From: a virus
Strand: one strand, 5' to 3'
DNA: 22,354 nt
Virus record (IMG/VR): IMGVR_UViG_3300044645_002359
Location: 1 to 22,354 of that record
This document shows positions 11,351 to 17,781 of this stretch, piece by piece. Every line of letters starts with the position of its first letter. The first letter of the stretch is position 1. Under the pieces are notes generated by a model. It did not search any database and was not told where the DNA came from. It was given only the letters and a program-made list of their open reading frames with translations. The translations under genes were made by a program, and so were the position numbers.

Positions 11351-12127
11351 ATGCAAAGCTCCTTTTCAGTCGATGCCCTAAACAAAGTCGACCGGCTCTT
11401 GGCTGGTGCGGATGCTTTAGACTTCACTCGTTGCGTAAGGCCCAATGGCACAGCCTAGGGGACAGCAGGTCAATGCCGTAAAGGAGTAGAACGTCCAGAA
11501 GAAGAGACGGAGAGGCAAGATCGTGAGAAAAAACAAGTTCTGTATCTGATTGACAAGCGTTACTCCGATGACCCGGAAAGAAAGGCCAAGGTTCTTAACA
11601 GCTTCGAGGCCAACGGAAACTTAGCCGACAAGATTCGAGAGTTGGATGACGGGAACACCGTAATACTTTCAAACCACATGAACATTCATCTGGAGAGAAA
11701 ACTCAATGACATTGACAGTGTATCCCTGACATTAGTAGGCAGAGCAGACCAAAAAGTAAAAGAGATCAGCTTCACTGCCAACGGGGAATTGGATTACGGA
11801 AGCATAGAAGATCCAAAGGATCGCGTCAAAGCTGCTTTAACTGTACGAAAGTTATTTACGATGCTAACAAAGGCTTTGAACCCAGGGGATATGCTCTCTT
11901 GCTACGCCTGGGATGAAGACGGAAGAGAGCAACAAAGAGAAAAAGCCTACAAGAAAATTGGCTTTCAGCCCCAGGCTGACGGTAGTTTGTTAGGAGAAGT
12001 TCAATCGGGTGGCGGTGTTGCCTTCCGAGCTGAACCTGCATTCTCAGAAAGCAAAGGAAGCTGGGTAGACTGGTATGTGGCCCTATTCGGTGAGCTGCCC
12101 CGGAGAAGCTCCTCCAAGGCTCTCTGA
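11351..12127 (+). pseudogene. effector paralogue with GNAT-like C-terminus and in-frame TAG
   Basis: Reads 258 codons from MQSSFSVDALNKVDRLL to a TGA, interrupted only by TAG at codon 36 (11456-11458). The segment FTRCVRPNGTA*GTAGQCRKG aligns with DYTRCVRPDGTAYGTSGSCRKG of the 10424 product, so the TAG stands where the relative has Tyr (TAT). After a charged linker the C-terminal domain (about residues 100-245) is different: RVKAALTVRKLFTMLTKAL followed later by AYKKIGF resembles GNAT acetyltransferases, without a clear full set of motifs. May be an amber-recoded gene, a fresh pseudogene, or a gene restarting at 11642 (ATG, 161 codons). Confidence 0.6.
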
Positions 12128-12225
12128 GGCTGCTTAGGCGAAGGGCTACCCTTCCGTGCCCCTCGGCTGAGACCCCGTCCGAGGCTCCTCTAGCCCCCTT
12201 AGAGCGGTGGTGCGTCTTTGCTGAG
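12128..12225 (+). other. palindrome-rich noncoding spacer
   Basis: Dense short inverted repeats (AAGGGCTACCCTT, CCTCGGCTGAG, GAGGCTCCTC, CCCCCTTAGAGCGG) lead into cassette 5. No gene seen. Similar in style to 5705-5870. Confidence 0.45.
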
Positions 12226-12324
12226 CAAAGGGTCGGTCTTTACTACGTAAAGGGTCGGTAAGCCGCCCTGAACCGTTCGGTTCCCACCCTTGGCCTTCGG
12301 TCACAAAGGTAGTATAGTATTTGT
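12226..12324 (+). promoter_or_regulatory. leaderless promoter cassette 5
   Basis: Two hairpins (CTTTGCTGAGCAAAG, CTTTACTACGTAAAG), GGTCGGTAAGCCG, GAACCGTTCGGTTC, -35 TTGGCC (12290-12295), 17-bp spacer, -10 TATAGT (12313-12318), 6 nt, ATG at 12325. Confidence 0.87.
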
Positions 12325-12621
12325 ATGAAAAGCGACCTCACTCCCGTCCACTTCGCTGCTATTGAAGAAACGCTAACCCTGATCGGTAGTGGGTTCGAAC
12401 CACGCAGTCTCATGAACAAACTTCTGTTCGATCTTTTTCCGAACGAAGACCAAAAGTTCTTGGATTACTGGGCTGGTTACAGGTTCGTTCACCTAAAAGG
12501 AACTGCTTTTCTGTCGAGTCGAGAATGGATCCTGACAGACATGGTTCGCGAAGTTCTTCAAGGCACTGCCCAAAAGTGGTTTGAAGATTGGCTTCAAGAG
12601 CACGGTCAGGTAGCTGCCTGA
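12325..12621 (+). CDS. hypothetical protein, 98 aa, leaderless
   Basis: Unrecognised. Predicted helical (FAAIEETLTLIGSGF; SLMNKLLFDLF; WILTDMVREVLQGTAQKWFEDWLQEHG), acidic, rich in Trp/Phe. The start is set by cassette 5. tRNA-Arg(UCU) follows 9 nt after the stop, so gene and tRNA are likely on one leaderless transcript. Confidence 0.8.
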   Translation: MKSDLTPVHFAAIEETLTLIGSGFEPRSLMNKLLFDLFPNEDQKFLDYWAGYRFVHLKGTAFLSSREWILTDMVREVLQGTAQKWFEDWLQEHGQVAA

Positions 12622-12630
12622 TCACAACAA

Positions 12631-12703
12631 ACCGGCATAGTTCAGCGGACAGAACGCGAGCCTTCTAAGCTTGATGTCGGGGGTTCAAATCCCTCTGCCG
12701 GTG
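12631..12703 (+). tRNA. trnR: tRNA-Arg(UCU)
   Basis: Acceptor ACCGGCA/TGCCGGT, D-arm GTTC/GAAC, anticodon arm CGAGC-CTTCTAA-GCTTG, T-arm GGGGG-TTCAAAT-CCCTC, G73. Confidence 0.95.
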
Positions 12704-12720
12704 TTTGTCTACTTAATCAA

Positions 12721-13059
12721 ATGTTTCAAGATCGCGAATCCTACCTGCGCGAAGTTGCCGAATGGCAAGCAACCTACGCCCAGCTGAGTGAGCGCCAGCG
12801 CAACCGCAAACTAGAAATCAAGGGCACACAGCGGAACGCCAGTGAAATCCCCGTGTTTTCTTACCTCTGGCCCGTTGAACAGCAAGAGGCGTGGAACCGT
12901 GAATACGGTCGCTCCTACGGCTCCTACACGAGCCGACATTCCGCCTTGCAGCTCACCGTCAACGACGTAGCCCTTCAGGCCCAAGCAATGCTTCGAGCTC
13001 GCTCTGCCATGAAGGCTGAAGCCGGTCGCCAAACAGCCTTGCTTCCCGCTGTTGTCTGA
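12721..13059 (+). CDS. hypothetical helical protein, 112 aa
   Basis: No family recognised. N-terminal helix with coiled-coil features (SYLREVAEWQATYAQLSERQRNRK), a central aromatic stretch (IPVFSYLWPVEQQEAWNREYGRSYGSYTS) and a C-terminal alanine-rich helix. Begins 17 nt after tRNA-Arg(UCU). It ends 13 nt before the start of cassette 6, so the cassette 5 unit probably covers 12325, the tRNA and this gene. Confidence 0.8.
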   Translation: MFQDRESYLREVAEWQATYAQLSERQRNRKLEIKGTQRNASEIPVFSYLWPVEQQEAWNREYGRSYGSYTSRHSALQLTVNDVALQAQAMLRARSAMKAEAGRQTALLPAVV

Positions 13060-13072
13060 ACCCTTCGGAGGG

Positions 13073-13142
13073 GCGGTGAACCGAACGAACCGGTTCGGTT
13101 CGCAGCCTTGTTTTCGCCTCGCGAAAACGCTATGATTATTGT
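13073..13142 (+). promoter_or_regulatory. leaderless promoter cassette 6
   Basis: GGCGGTGAACCG, AACCGGTTCGGTTC, -35 TTGTTT (13108-13113) within GTTTTCGC..GCGAAAAC (a compensatory variant of the usual palindrome), 17-bp spacer, -10 TATGAT (13131-13136), 6 nt, ATG at 13143. Confidence 0.9.
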
Positions 13143-13337
13143 ATGAAAACAGCCTACCGAGTCGACGTCATCACTGGAACCAACAAGCGCAACCGGCGTG
13201 AAGTTGTCAATCGAGACGGATTTACCGTTTTCAGTGAAGCCCAGCGTTGGCGAGATTCGGTAGCTCGTGAAAATCCGCAAGCGTTGGTTGTAGTTACCGC
13301 ATACGCTTCTCCAGAGAGCCTACTAATTAGGCTCTGA
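13143..13337 (+). CDS. small hypothetical protein, 64 aa, leaderless
   Basis: Unrecognised; alternating strands and one helix (YRVDVITGTNKRNRREVVNRDGF, FSEAQRWRDSVARENP, ALVVVTAYAS) suggest a small alpha/beta fold. Start fixed by the 6-nt distance from the -10. Heads a run of five small genes and a tRNA up to 14094. Confidence 0.8.
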   Translation: MKTAYRVDVITGTNKRNRREVVNRDGFTVFSEAQRWRDSVARENPQALVVVTAYASPESLLIRL

Positions 13338-13357
13338 CAGGAACCTCTCAGAAAACA

Positions 13358-13639
13358 ATGAAATCGAAAACCTATTCATTCGCAAAACAACCTGGCCGCA
13401 AGGTTTCTCTTTACGAGGTCGAATGCCTTGAGGATAGGGTGAACACCTTGGAGTCTTGCCTAGAGCACTCAGAACGGCTGAGGAAAGTAGAAAACCTGAG
13501 TGCCGATAACTTTGAGCACTTTCTCATCGAGAATGAGCCCCTGGTTGCGTTCACACCTGAAGGAGAGTCCTTCTTTCCTTGCACCTCCTCGATCTCAAAG
13601 TCAGGAAACGGTGTAGGAAAGTTCGCCCGTCAGTGTTGA
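13358..13639 (+). CDS. hypothetical protein, 93 aa
   Basis: Unrecognised. A basic N-terminus is followed by a predicted coiled coil (VSLYEVECLEDRVNTLESCLEHSERLRKVENL, about 16-47) and a polar C-terminus with Cys and Ser/Gly. Twenty nt after the preceding gene; tRNA(CAU) begins 7 nt after its stop. Confidence 0.75.
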   Translation: MKSKTYSFAKQPGRKVSLYEVECLEDRVNTLESCLEHSERLRKVENLSADNFEHFLIENEPLVAFTPEGESFFPCTSSISKSGNGVGKFARQC

Positions 13640-13646
13640 CGGCCAC

Positions 13647-13719
13647 GCTCCTTTAGCTATCTGGTGAAAGCAGCAAACTCATAATTTGCCTCAGACGTGT
13701 TCGATCCACGTAAGGAGCA
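13647..13719 (+). tRNA. tRNA with CAU anticodon (elongator Met or Ile2)
   Basis: Acceptor GCTCCTT/AAGGAGC, anticodon arm GCAAA-CTCATAA-TTTGC, T-arm ACGTG-TTCGATC-CACGT, A73. With the initiator at 5633 and the CAU tRNA at 10315, one of these two is probably the AUA-reading Ile2. Confidence 0.88.
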
Positions 13720-13741
13720 TTCTAAAACAACGGAGTTACAA

Positions 13742-13915
13742 ATGGATTATAACGATCTCTTAATCGAGATTTTAAACATGACACCGGAACAACGCACCCA
13801 GAAGGTGAAAGTTGCTGATGGCGACCACGGAATGGGTTTCTCTGAATCTGATTGTACAGACATCCGACGGCTTGAAATCTTAAACTGGTGCGGCCCGGCG
13901 CTGTTTCTTAACTAA
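13742..13915 (+). CDS. small hypothetical protein, 57 aa
   Basis: The ATG at 13742 is chosen because a GGAG site lies 8 nt upstream and because the longer frame would run into the tRNA. The product has a helix (DYNDLLIEILNMTPEQRTQKV) then a polar stretch (DGDHGMGF) and ends in CGPALFLN. The TPEQRxxxV pattern is seen in many small phage proteins; no function assigned. Confidence 0.75.
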   Translation: MDYNDLLIEILNMTPEQRTQKVKVADGDHGMGFSESDCTDIRRLEILNWCGPALFLN

Positions 13916-13926
13916 CTTTGATACCA

Positions 13927-14094
13927 ATGCTAACACGAGAGCAAGAAACGTCAGTTATGCGTTTCTACGACGAACTTTCCCTTGATCATAGAGAATCTGT
14001 AAACTTCTTTGTTAACATGGTTTCCAGACTAACTGACTTTGAAGCCATCGAGATTGACACAACCAATAATAAAGTTCACTTAAAGAAACTTTGA
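13927..14094 (+). CDS. small hypothetical protein, 55 aa
   Basis: Begins 11 nt after the preceding stop. The product is mostly helical (LTREQETSVMRFYDELSLDHRESVNFFVNMVSRL) with a short beta tail (EIDTTNNKVHLKKL). Unrecognised. tRNA-Arg(CCU) begins 8 nt downstream. Confidence 0.7.
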   Translation: MLTREQETSVMRFYDELSLDHRESVNFFVNMVSRLTDFEAIEIDTTNNKVHLKKL

Positions 14095-14102
14095 CTCCAT
14101 AA

Positions 14103-14176
14103 GCCTTGTTAGCTCAGCTGGATAGAGCACATCTTTCCTAAAGATGAGGTCGCAGGTTCAATTCCTGTACAGGGTG
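14103..14176 (+). tRNA. trnR: tRNA-Arg(CCU)
   Basis: Acceptor GCCTTGT/ACAGGGT, anticodon arm CATCT-TTCCTAA-AGATG, T-arm GCAGG-TTCAATT-CCTGT, G73. With ACG, UCG and UCU this gives an almost complete arginine set. Confidence 0.95.
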
Positions 14177-14237
14177 CTTTTCACAGGTAGGAACACAAAG
14201 GGGGTAGACTCCTCACACAACAAATCACTGAATCAAA

Positions 14238-14600
14238 ATGGAAAAAACAAAGAAACTGGTTAAAGAATACAAGTTGGACCCTGAAGAAACCAGGTACCTT
14301 CGGCCTTTGGAAGAGGACCTTGAAGACCTTCCCACAGACTTAAGTGAACTTGTAAGCCACATTAATTCTCTCATAGATGAAGGTTTTACGACCTTAGACG
14401 TAGACATCTCTGGATGGGAGGGGTCCGGTACAGCTTATCTTTCCTATTTCAAAGAAAGAGAGGAAGCTGACGCAGAATTTCAGGCACGACTGAAAGTTGA
14501 ACAAGAAAGGGAAGAAATAGCAGAAAGACGGAGGGTGACTATTGCGGGACTATCCCAGGAGCAAAGAGAGGCTTTGGGCATTAGTCAATACGCTTCTTAG
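14238..14600 (+). CDS. hypothetical protein, 120 aa, with ALGI C-terminal motif
   Basis: Not recognised. An acidic N-terminal region (LEEDLEDLPTDLSELVSHINSLIDEGFTTLDVD) precedes a Gly/aromatic strand (GWEGSGTAYLSYF) and a long charged helix (KEREEADAEFQARLKVEQER), ending in VTIAGLSQEQREALGIS. Clearly related to the frameshifted gene at 14631 and sharing the C-terminal motif with 8486 and 15117. Stop codon TAG. Confidence 0.8.
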   Translation: MEKTKKLVKEYKLDPEETRYLRPLEEDLEDLPTDLSELVSHINSLIDEGFTTLDVDISGWEGSGTAYLSYFKEREEADAEFQARLKVEQEREEIAERRRVTIAGLSQEQREALGISQYAS

Positions 14601-14630
14601 AGTTCTATTGAAAACAAAAACAAAGGCAAA

Positions 14631-14998
14631 ATGACGAAACTCAAAAGACTGACTGTGTATGACTACAAAATGCAGTCTAAAAAGAGCAATACACCGATGA
14701 TGCTACTTATGTTTTCAGTGGGGAAATTTCAGCAGTTATTGCGTATCTTCAAGATATCTTAAACGAGGGTTTCACCCACATGGATACAGAAAAGTGGGTT
14801 GAGGAGGAGTACGGCCATGGGTATGCAATGTGTGAAACTAAATATTACAAAGTTAGAGAGGAGACTGACGGAGAATATGAAAAACGGTGTGAAAACCACC
14901 GAAAACAAAAGGAAGCGGAAAAAGTTAAGGCGGAAGCAAGGAGGGTAGCAATGGAAGCATTGACCCTTGAGCAAAGGGGCGCACTTGGGATTCGTTGA
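14631..14998 (+). pseudogene. paralogue of 14238 broken by a -1 frameshift
   Basis: The ATG at 14631 opens MTKLKRLTVYDYKMQSK; at the AAAAAG run (about 14679) the frame must shift by -1 to continue as KEQYTDDATYVFSGEISAVIAYLQ and on to a TGA at 14998. Joined, it matches the layout of the 14238 product: DILNEGFTHMD versus SLIDEGFTTLD, then a charged helix and AMEALTLEQRGALGI. The downstream part could also start at the ATG at 14780. Mutation, slippage or a homopolymer sequencing error. Confidence 0.65.
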
Positions 14999-15116
14999 CT
15001 TCGACTTCCGATGGCGTAATAACCGAACCTTTTTGTACGGTAATCCGAACCCACACCCGAAAGTAAACGACCTCTAATAGCACCAACACCCTCCAGCCCC
15101 AAACCCTAAGCAAACC

Positions 15117-15575
15117 ATGCCAAGCCCCAAACAACCACAATCCGGCGAAGAAAAAGCTCTTCGCAAGCAGCAACGTCTGGAAAAAGAAGCTGAATTAAAG
15201 GCCGCCGTTATCCAGACTCAAAAGAAGGAGATGGAGAATTACTTCCAGGGTTTACCTCGTCTTATCCTTAATTTGCTTTCAGAACTTGATAAAGAGGTTA
15301 TTGACTATACCTTAAAACAACCGGAATCCAATAAATTCGAACTTACCACCCATAATTCAAACTTCGGCCTCTCAGATAATAGCCTTAATTTTACGGTATC
15401 TCAAGATGACTACTCTTACTCTGACTACGTTAATCTGAAATACAATATCGATAATGCCTTCTCAGTGATTGAGTCCATTAGACGCTCTCGTCTTGAAGAA
15501 GAAGAAAAACACCGTAAACGGCAAGCTGCCCTTGCAAAACTTGACCCCGAAGACCGTAAACTTCTAGGGCTTTGA
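15117..15575 (+). CDS. hypothetical protein, 152 aa, with LLGL C-terminal motif
   Basis: Unrecognised. A Lys/Glu/Gln-rich helix (EEKALRKQQRLEKEAELKAAVI, about 11-33) leads into a beta-rich, Ser/Asn/Tyr-rich core (FELTTHNSNFGLSDNSLNF; DDYSYSDYVNLKYN). A C-terminal charged helix ends in RQAALAKLDPEDRKLLGL, the motif also ending 8486, 14238 and 14631. The 118 nt before it hold no gene. Confidence 0.8.
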   Translation: MPSPKQPQSGEEKALRKQQRLEKEAELKAAVIQTQKKEMENYFQGLPRLILNLLSELDKEVIDYTLKQPESNKFELTTHNSNFGLSDNSLNFTVSQDDYSYSDYVNLKYNIDNAFSVIESIRRSRLEEEEKHRKRQAALAKLDPEDRKLLGL

Positions 15576-15604
15576 TTGCCTTTGAGAAGCAAAGACTACT
15601 ATTC

Positions 15605-15811
15605 ATGGCCAACCAATCAACCCAAATGAAGCCCGAATTTCGCATCCGAGAACGCCACTATGGCAGCGAATCTATACCTTATCGTACAACCTTTTTCTAC
15701 TGTGAGAAAAAATTTCTATGGTTCTGGATACCAGTGTTTAAGATAGATGTCGGTAAAGGCAGAGACGTAATCCGAGGTTTCGGGTCCCTGGAAAAGCCCA
15801 AAAGGCAATAA
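15605..15811 (+). CDS. small hypothetical protein, 68 aa
   Basis: Unrecognised; basic, aromatic and beta-rich (RIRERHYGS; TTFFYCEKKFLWFWIPVFKID). The ATG at 15605 gives a 29-nt gap from the previous stop; an upstream start at 15572 would overlap it. The FLWFWIPVF patch is hydrophobic but too short and too flanked by charges for a confident membrane span. Confidence 0.7.
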   Translation: MANQSTQMKPEFRIRERHYGSESIPYRTTFFYCEKKFLWFWIPVFKIDVGKGRDVIRGFGSLEKPKRQ

Positions 15812-15856
15812 GTGACTATTGCGAATACACGAAGTTTCACTACCCCTGCTAAAACA

Positions 15857-16132
15857 ATGACCGAACCCCCAATCAAAAACTGCTCTACATGCGGCCACAG
15901 CACCCCCGGTGAGTATAGCTCGCAAGTAGGCAAAGATCGATATCGCTTTTGCAATCTTTGCAGTGAGTCTTGTTCTTTGGTCAATAACCCAGCACTATCG
16001 GGCTCGCATTGGGCTTGCTTTAGACACAGCCAATGGGTACCTCAACCAACCTCGCCACCGAAACCCTCAACTATTTGGCAACAAATCGGTAAGGCAATCC
16101 TTGCCAAACTTACGCCGGGTTACCCAAAGTGA
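15857..16132 (+). CDS. cysteine-rich, probably zinc-binding protein, 91 aa
   Basis: Cysteine pairs CSTC (about 9-12) and CNLC (about 32-35), then C and CFRH further on, suggest a treble-clef or ribbon-type zinc site. The C-terminal half is Pro/Ser-rich, then a helix (WQQIGKAILAKL). A GTG at 15812, immediately after the previous stop, is an alternative start that adds 15 residues. Promoter cassette 7 begins just after its stop. Function unknown. Confidence 0.7.
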   Translation: MTEPPIKNCSTCGHSTPGEYSSQVGKDRYRFCNLCSESCSLVNNPALSGSHWACFRHSQWVPQPTSPPKPSTIWQQIGKAILAKLTPGYPK

Positions 16133-16134
16133 AG

Positions 16135-16231
16135 GGAGGTTCGGTCTTTGCTACGCAAAGGACGGTTACCCGAACCGACCCGTTCGGTTCCCCCCCTTGT
16201 TTCTGCACTGCAGAAACGGTATAGTATATGT
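16135..16231 (+). promoter_or_regulatory. leaderless promoter cassette 7
   Basis: Hairpin CTTTGCTACGCAAAG, GACGGTTACC, GACCCGTTCGGTTC, -35 TTGTTT (16197-16202) in GTTTCTGC..GCAGAAAC, 17-bp spacer, -10 TATAGT (16220-16225), 6 nt, ATG at 16232. Confidence 0.9.
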
Positions 16232-16624
16232 ATGGAAAGCACTACCTCTCGCCGTGGAATCCTCTGGTTGTCTGACCCAGACCAAGAGTTTCGGGTGTGC
16301 ACAACCTTTGCCAACGCTGCACGCCACTTGCATGTGACTTTGCAGTTTGGGATTTATGAGAACGAGATTCCTGCCGGGATTTTGGGTCACACTTTCTCTG
16401 TTCGGGCTACAAGCATCTGTTACAATACCCGAATTCAAGCTTTGCGCGTAGAACTGCCTACCGAACTCCAAGACGTTTGTCAAAACGAAAACCCTCATAT
16501 GACAATCTCGATGATTCCTGGAGTTCGCCCCGTTGAGTCAAACGAGATGTTGCAGGGTTCCTATCATTCCGAGTCAGTAGACTTTGAAATGTCTCTCATC
16601 TGCGAATTTTCACCCTTCAACTAA
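16232..16624 (+). CDS. 2H phosphoesterase (LigT/CPDase-like), 130 aa, leaderless
   Basis: Two HxTx motifs, the catalytic signature of the 2H phosphoesterase superfamily: HVTL at residues 34-37 (context RHLHVTLQFG) and HMTI at 89-92 (context PHMTISMIPGVRPVESN), about 55 residues apart. Members open or form 2',5' or cyclic 2',3' phosphodiester ends on RNA, including tRNA fragments. Length is short for the family (usually about 180), so it is minimal or divergent. The longer upstream frame is ruled out because the ATG at 16232 is placed by the cassette. A role in RNA-end repair or nucleotide-signal removal is inference. Confidence 0.7.
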   Translation: MESTTSRRGILWLSDPDQEFRVCTTFANAARHLHVTLQFGIYENEIPAGILGHTFSVRATSICYNTRIQALRVELPTELQDVCQNENPHMTISMIPGVRPVESNEMLQGSYHSESVDFEMSLICEFSPFN

Positions 16625-16626
16625 TC

Positions 16627-16818
16627 ATGTTTCCTAACAGTCCAGAAAAAATCGTGTCCTTCCAGGTTGTACCTGCAAGCTGCCTTGAATACCCAAGCGA
16701 GCTAGGAGAGAGTGTGGTATATTTGACCAAAGAGCACGTGGTTGCCCTCGACTCAGAAGGGATGTTATGGGCAAGAAACGTTGACGAAACAGGTTGGACC
16801 TGCTTAAACCCTTCCTAA
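16627..16818 (+). CDS. small hypothetical protein, 63 aa
   Basis: Two nt after the 2H phosphoesterase gene, so likely co-translated with it. Beta-rich: KIVSFQVVPASCLEY, SVVYLTKEHVVALDSEGMLWARNVDETGWTCLN, looking like a small beta-barrel or a single repeat of a propeller-type fold. Unrecognised. Confidence 0.75.
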   Translation: MFPNSPEKIVSFQVVPASCLEYPSELGESVVYLTKEHVVALDSEGMLWARNVDETGWTCLNPS

Positions 16819-16835
16819 ATTAAATCCGGAGACCA

Positions 16836-17105
16836 ATGACAGCAACTTCTTTTGATGACATCCTCGACGAATACTATGAGGAAATGAACCAATACATGAA
16901 AAATCTGGCAGTTGAACTAGGTGTGTCCATCTGGTGCGCGGAAGACGTTTGGTACTTGCGTACTCGTTCACGCCACACCCCGGAACTGGAAGCCGAACTG
17001 ATTGCACTCCATGCTGCAGGCACTCCTCCGAACATGTGTGATTTCGGTGTGACCGAAAACACTCAGGCTTACATCCGAGAATCTTGCGCTGACACCCGAG
17101 GGTGA
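16836..17105 (+). CDS. hypothetical protein, 89 aa
   Basis: Has a good GGAG ribosome-binding site 8 nt before the ATG, in contrast to the leaderless genes. Acidic helical N-terminus (FDDILDEYYEEMNQYMKNLAVELG), then WCAEDVWYLRTRSRHTPELEAELIALHAAG. Its stop overlaps the GTG start at 17102 (GTGA). Unrecognised. Confidence 0.8.
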   Translation: MTATSFDDILDEYYEEMNQYMKNLAVELGVSIWCAEDVWYLRTRSRHTPELEAELIALHAAGTPPNMCDFGVTENTQAYIRESCADTRG

Positions 17106-17287
17106 CTGTGTCAAGTAACGAAGATGAAAAAGACGCCGAACTGTTTCGATTCCGGGCGCAAGAACTATGTGCCCGCCGCAAAGAAGTTTCTAATGCACTA
17201 GAGTGGTGCAGAACTCCAACCGAAGCCCGAAACACCCTTTCCGCCATCATGACGTTGAAAAAAGCTTGTCCAAAGTCAAATCCCTAA
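17102..17287 (+). CDS. small hypothetical protein, 61 aa, GTG start
   Basis: GTG start overlapping the upstream stop by 4 nt, indicating coupling. Charged helical product (EDEKDAELFRFRAQELCARRKEVSNALEW) with a C-terminal basic helix (TEARNTLSAIMTLKKA). Unrecognised. Confidence 0.7.
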   Translation: MTVSSNEDEKDAELFRFRAQELCARRKEVSNALEWCRTPTEARNTLSAIMTLKKACPKSNP

Positions 17288-17301
17288 CTTCCGTAAAAAA
17301 A

Positions 17302-17448
17302 ATGATCCCCAACATTAAATCCAAGGACATCGAAGTGCGCCTGCTCAGCGAACTTTCTCCGCAACTTCCGGCAGTCAAAGAACCTGACAATCGCCGTTGT
17401 GTATACAAGCAGATTCAAGCAGAATTTCGCCATGAGGGGTTGTACTGA
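17302..17448 (+). CDS. small hypothetical protein, 48 aa
   Basis: The ATG at 17302 follows an A-rich leader 14 nt after the previous stop; a longer frame would overlap the preceding gene. Predicted helices (SKDIEVRLLSELSPQL; NRRCVYKQIQAEF). Followed by hairpin CCCC-AATTAA-GGGG (17463-17476), a possible transcript end before tRNA-Thr. Confidence 0.6.
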   Translation: MIPNIKSKDIEVRLLSELSPQLPAVKEPDNRRCVYKQIQAEFRHEGLY

Positions 17449-17480
17449 ACTGAATTAGTTCCCCCCAATTAAGGGGACAC

Positions 17481-17552
17481 ACCCACGTAGCACAGCGGTA
17501 GTGCAGCCGTTTCGTAAGCGGCAGGTCGCTGGTTCGAGTCCAGTCGTGGTTT
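17481..17552 (+). tRNA. trnT: tRNA-Thr(CGU)
   Basis: D-arm GCAC/GTGC, anticodon arm GCCGT-TTCGTAA-GCGGC, T-arm GCTGG-TTCGAGT-CCAGT. Acceptor ACCCACG/CGTGGTT has one mismatch (2-71). U73. Last tRNA of the window. Confidence 0.9.
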
Positions 17553-17570
17553 TTCCTTTACTCTTACAAA

Positions 17571-17726
17571 GTGCCTTCCTTTATTTACAGACCAGAAACT
17601 CGAATTGCTGTTGGAACCTTATTAAGCGTCATTGGCTTGGCAATTCCGGGTCGTTCTCCGGGTATAATTTTTTGTGCTGTCGGTGGCGCGTTACTTGGGT
17701 CGGGAGTTTCTGGTTTTCTTCGGTGA
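17571..17726 (+). CDS. small membrane protein, 51 aa, GTG start
   Basis: A GTG opens a frame whose product has one or two hydrophobic segments separated by a PGRSPG turn (TRIAVGTLLSVIGLAI and GIIFCAVGGALLGSG), matching a two-span glycine-rich hairpin. Many phage holins have this size and shape, but so do other small proteins. Begins 18 nt after tRNA-Thr. No clear Shine-Dalgarno site. Confidence 0.5.
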   Translation: MPSFIYRPETRIAVGTLLSVIGLAIPGRSPGIIFCAVGGALLGSGVSGFLR

Positions 17727-17781
17727 TTGCCCCCGGACAGCTTAACCGACTATCTATAACTCTGGATCCCTTGAAATCAAA

